Positions 14,354 to 14,566 of a DNA stretch of 14,566 nucleotides are shown in pieces. Source of the DNA: an uncultured Acetatifactor sp. (lineage in GTDB: Bacteria; Bacillota; Clostridia; Lachnospirales; Lachnospiraceae); assembly GCA_904501885.1 (NCBI GenBank), contig CAJGCP010000040.1:1-14566 (forward strand), read 5' to 3'. Every line of letters starts with the position of its first letter. Position 1 is the stretch's first letter. The notes below the pieces were generated by a model, which searched no databases, was not told the DNA's origin, and worked only from the letters and a program-made list of their open reading frames with translations. The translations under genes were made by a program, and so were the position numbers.

Positions 14354-14382
14354 TTGACAACCGAAAATGTAATATACTTAAT
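14354..14382 (+). promoter_or_regulatory. Candidate promoter of the right-edge gene
   Basis: Perfect TTGACA (14354-14359), 17-nt spacer, CTTAAT (14377-14382). The start near 14389 gives a leader of about 160 nt before the ATG at 14549. Confidence 0.55.
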
Positions 14383-14472
14383 GTGGATTTATGCGTGATA
14401 GAACAAACTTTTATTATTGGAACCAAAAAGGAGCATTCCTGTAATTCAGAAATAACGCCAATTGAATAAAAA

Positions 14473-14545
14473 GAAACCTCGATGTAAGATTAAGGTGTTC
14501 ATCTTGGCCGGATGAATAAAAACACTTTAACCAACAGGAGGTTTC
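14473..14545 (+). promoter_or_regulatory. Structured leader that can sequester the ribosome binding site
   Basis: A nested stem. The outer arm GAAACCTC (14473-14480) pairs perfectly with GAGGTTTC (14538-14545), covering most of the AGGAGG at 14536-14541. An inner 10-bp arm, TTAAGGTGTT (14490-14499), pairs with AACACTTTAA (14521-14530) with one G-U pair. An apical CATC/GATG stem closes a 7-nt loop (14500-14514). The folded form should block translation of the following gene. I do not recognise a known riboswitch class. Confidence 0.6.
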
Positions 14546-14548
14546 ACT

Positions 14549-14566
14549 ATGAATTTAACACAGAAT
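14549..14566 (+). CDS. Gene start at the right edge, first six codons; possibly an IS110-type transposase
   Basis: ATG at 14549 preceded by AGGAGG at 14536-14541 with a 7-nt gap. Only MNLTQN is visible. From memory, IS110-family transposases of Clostridia often begin with a closely similar MNxTQN before the catalytic GIDIAK-type motif, but six residues cannot prove this. The structured leader before it would fit either a regulated chromosomal gene or the non-coding left end of such an element. Confidence 0.5.

Larger units (their letters stand above)
14185..14548. other. Intergenic region between the AraC regulator and the right-edge gene
   Basis: About 360 AT-rich bases. It holds the minus-strand promoter of the regulator (14260-14288), a plus-strand promoter (14354-14382) and a structured leader (14473-14545). 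No convincing gene is present; a 17-codon frame at 14391-14444 lacks a ribosome binding site. If the last gene is a transposase, the element's left end should lie in this stretch. Confidence 0.6.

Noticed and set aside
14391..14444. A 17-codon leader peptide before the right-edge gene
   Set aside because: No ribosome binding site and no run of regulatory codons; it does not overlap the stem that covers the downstream ribosome binding site.

Overview
The window looks like chromosome from a low- to mid-GC Gram-positive anaerobe of the Clostridia, most likely a member of the Lachnospiraceae (inference). The basis is the strong AGGAGG-type ribosome binding sites, sigma-A style promoters, intrinsic terminators with T-tracts, an HtpG carrying the acidic insertion I associate with this group, a PrsA-like lipoprotein and a PocR/AraC type regulator. 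No species can be named from the sequence.

Layout, left to right. (1) A GNAT acetyltransferase runs off the left edge on the minus strand, divergent from a two-gene operon (255-3701). That operon encodes an SbcD/YhaO-like Mre11-type nuclease and a YhaN-like SMC-type ATPase with a membrane hairpin in its coiled coil, and it ends at a hairpin terminator. (2) A minus-strand block follows (3757-5858). It holds an OafA-type membrane acyltransferase, a tRNA-Gly(GCC) with its own promoter and terminator, and an AT-rich DUF3800 gene. The DUF3800 gene is preceded by a promoter and a ~74-nt structured RNA that ends in a terminator just before the start codon. (3) Divergent promoters sharing an inverted repeat lead into a plus-strand run: beta-CASP metallo-hydrolase plus dihydrofolate reductase, then branched-chain aminotransferase plus a PrsA-like lipoprotein, then htpG. 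The htpG promoter is embedded in the terminator of the preceding operon. (4) The right end (12.5-14.6 kb) is accessory in character. It carries a type III toxin-antitoxin locus, in which a structured RNA antitoxin with two degenerate ~43-nt units is followed by a terminator and a ToxN/AbiQ/CptN-family endoribonuclease. A convergent AraC regulator with a PocR-like cysteine-rich sensor follows. At the right edge, the first six codons of another gene lie behind a ~160-nt leader that can sequester its ribosome binding site.

How the parts work together: the YhaO/YhaN pair should form a DNA end-processing complex, and the two enzyme pairs are housekeeping (RNA metabolism plus folate; branched-chain amino acids plus extracytoplasmic folding). 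The clearest specialised system is the type III toxin-antitoxin locus, a family known for stabilising DNA and aborting phage infection. The most speculative lead is that the DUF3800 gene has the same promoter-RNA-terminator-ORF order. Stretches without genes are short. The largest (14185-14548, about 360 bases) holds the AraC promoter, a second promoter and the SD-sequestering leader.
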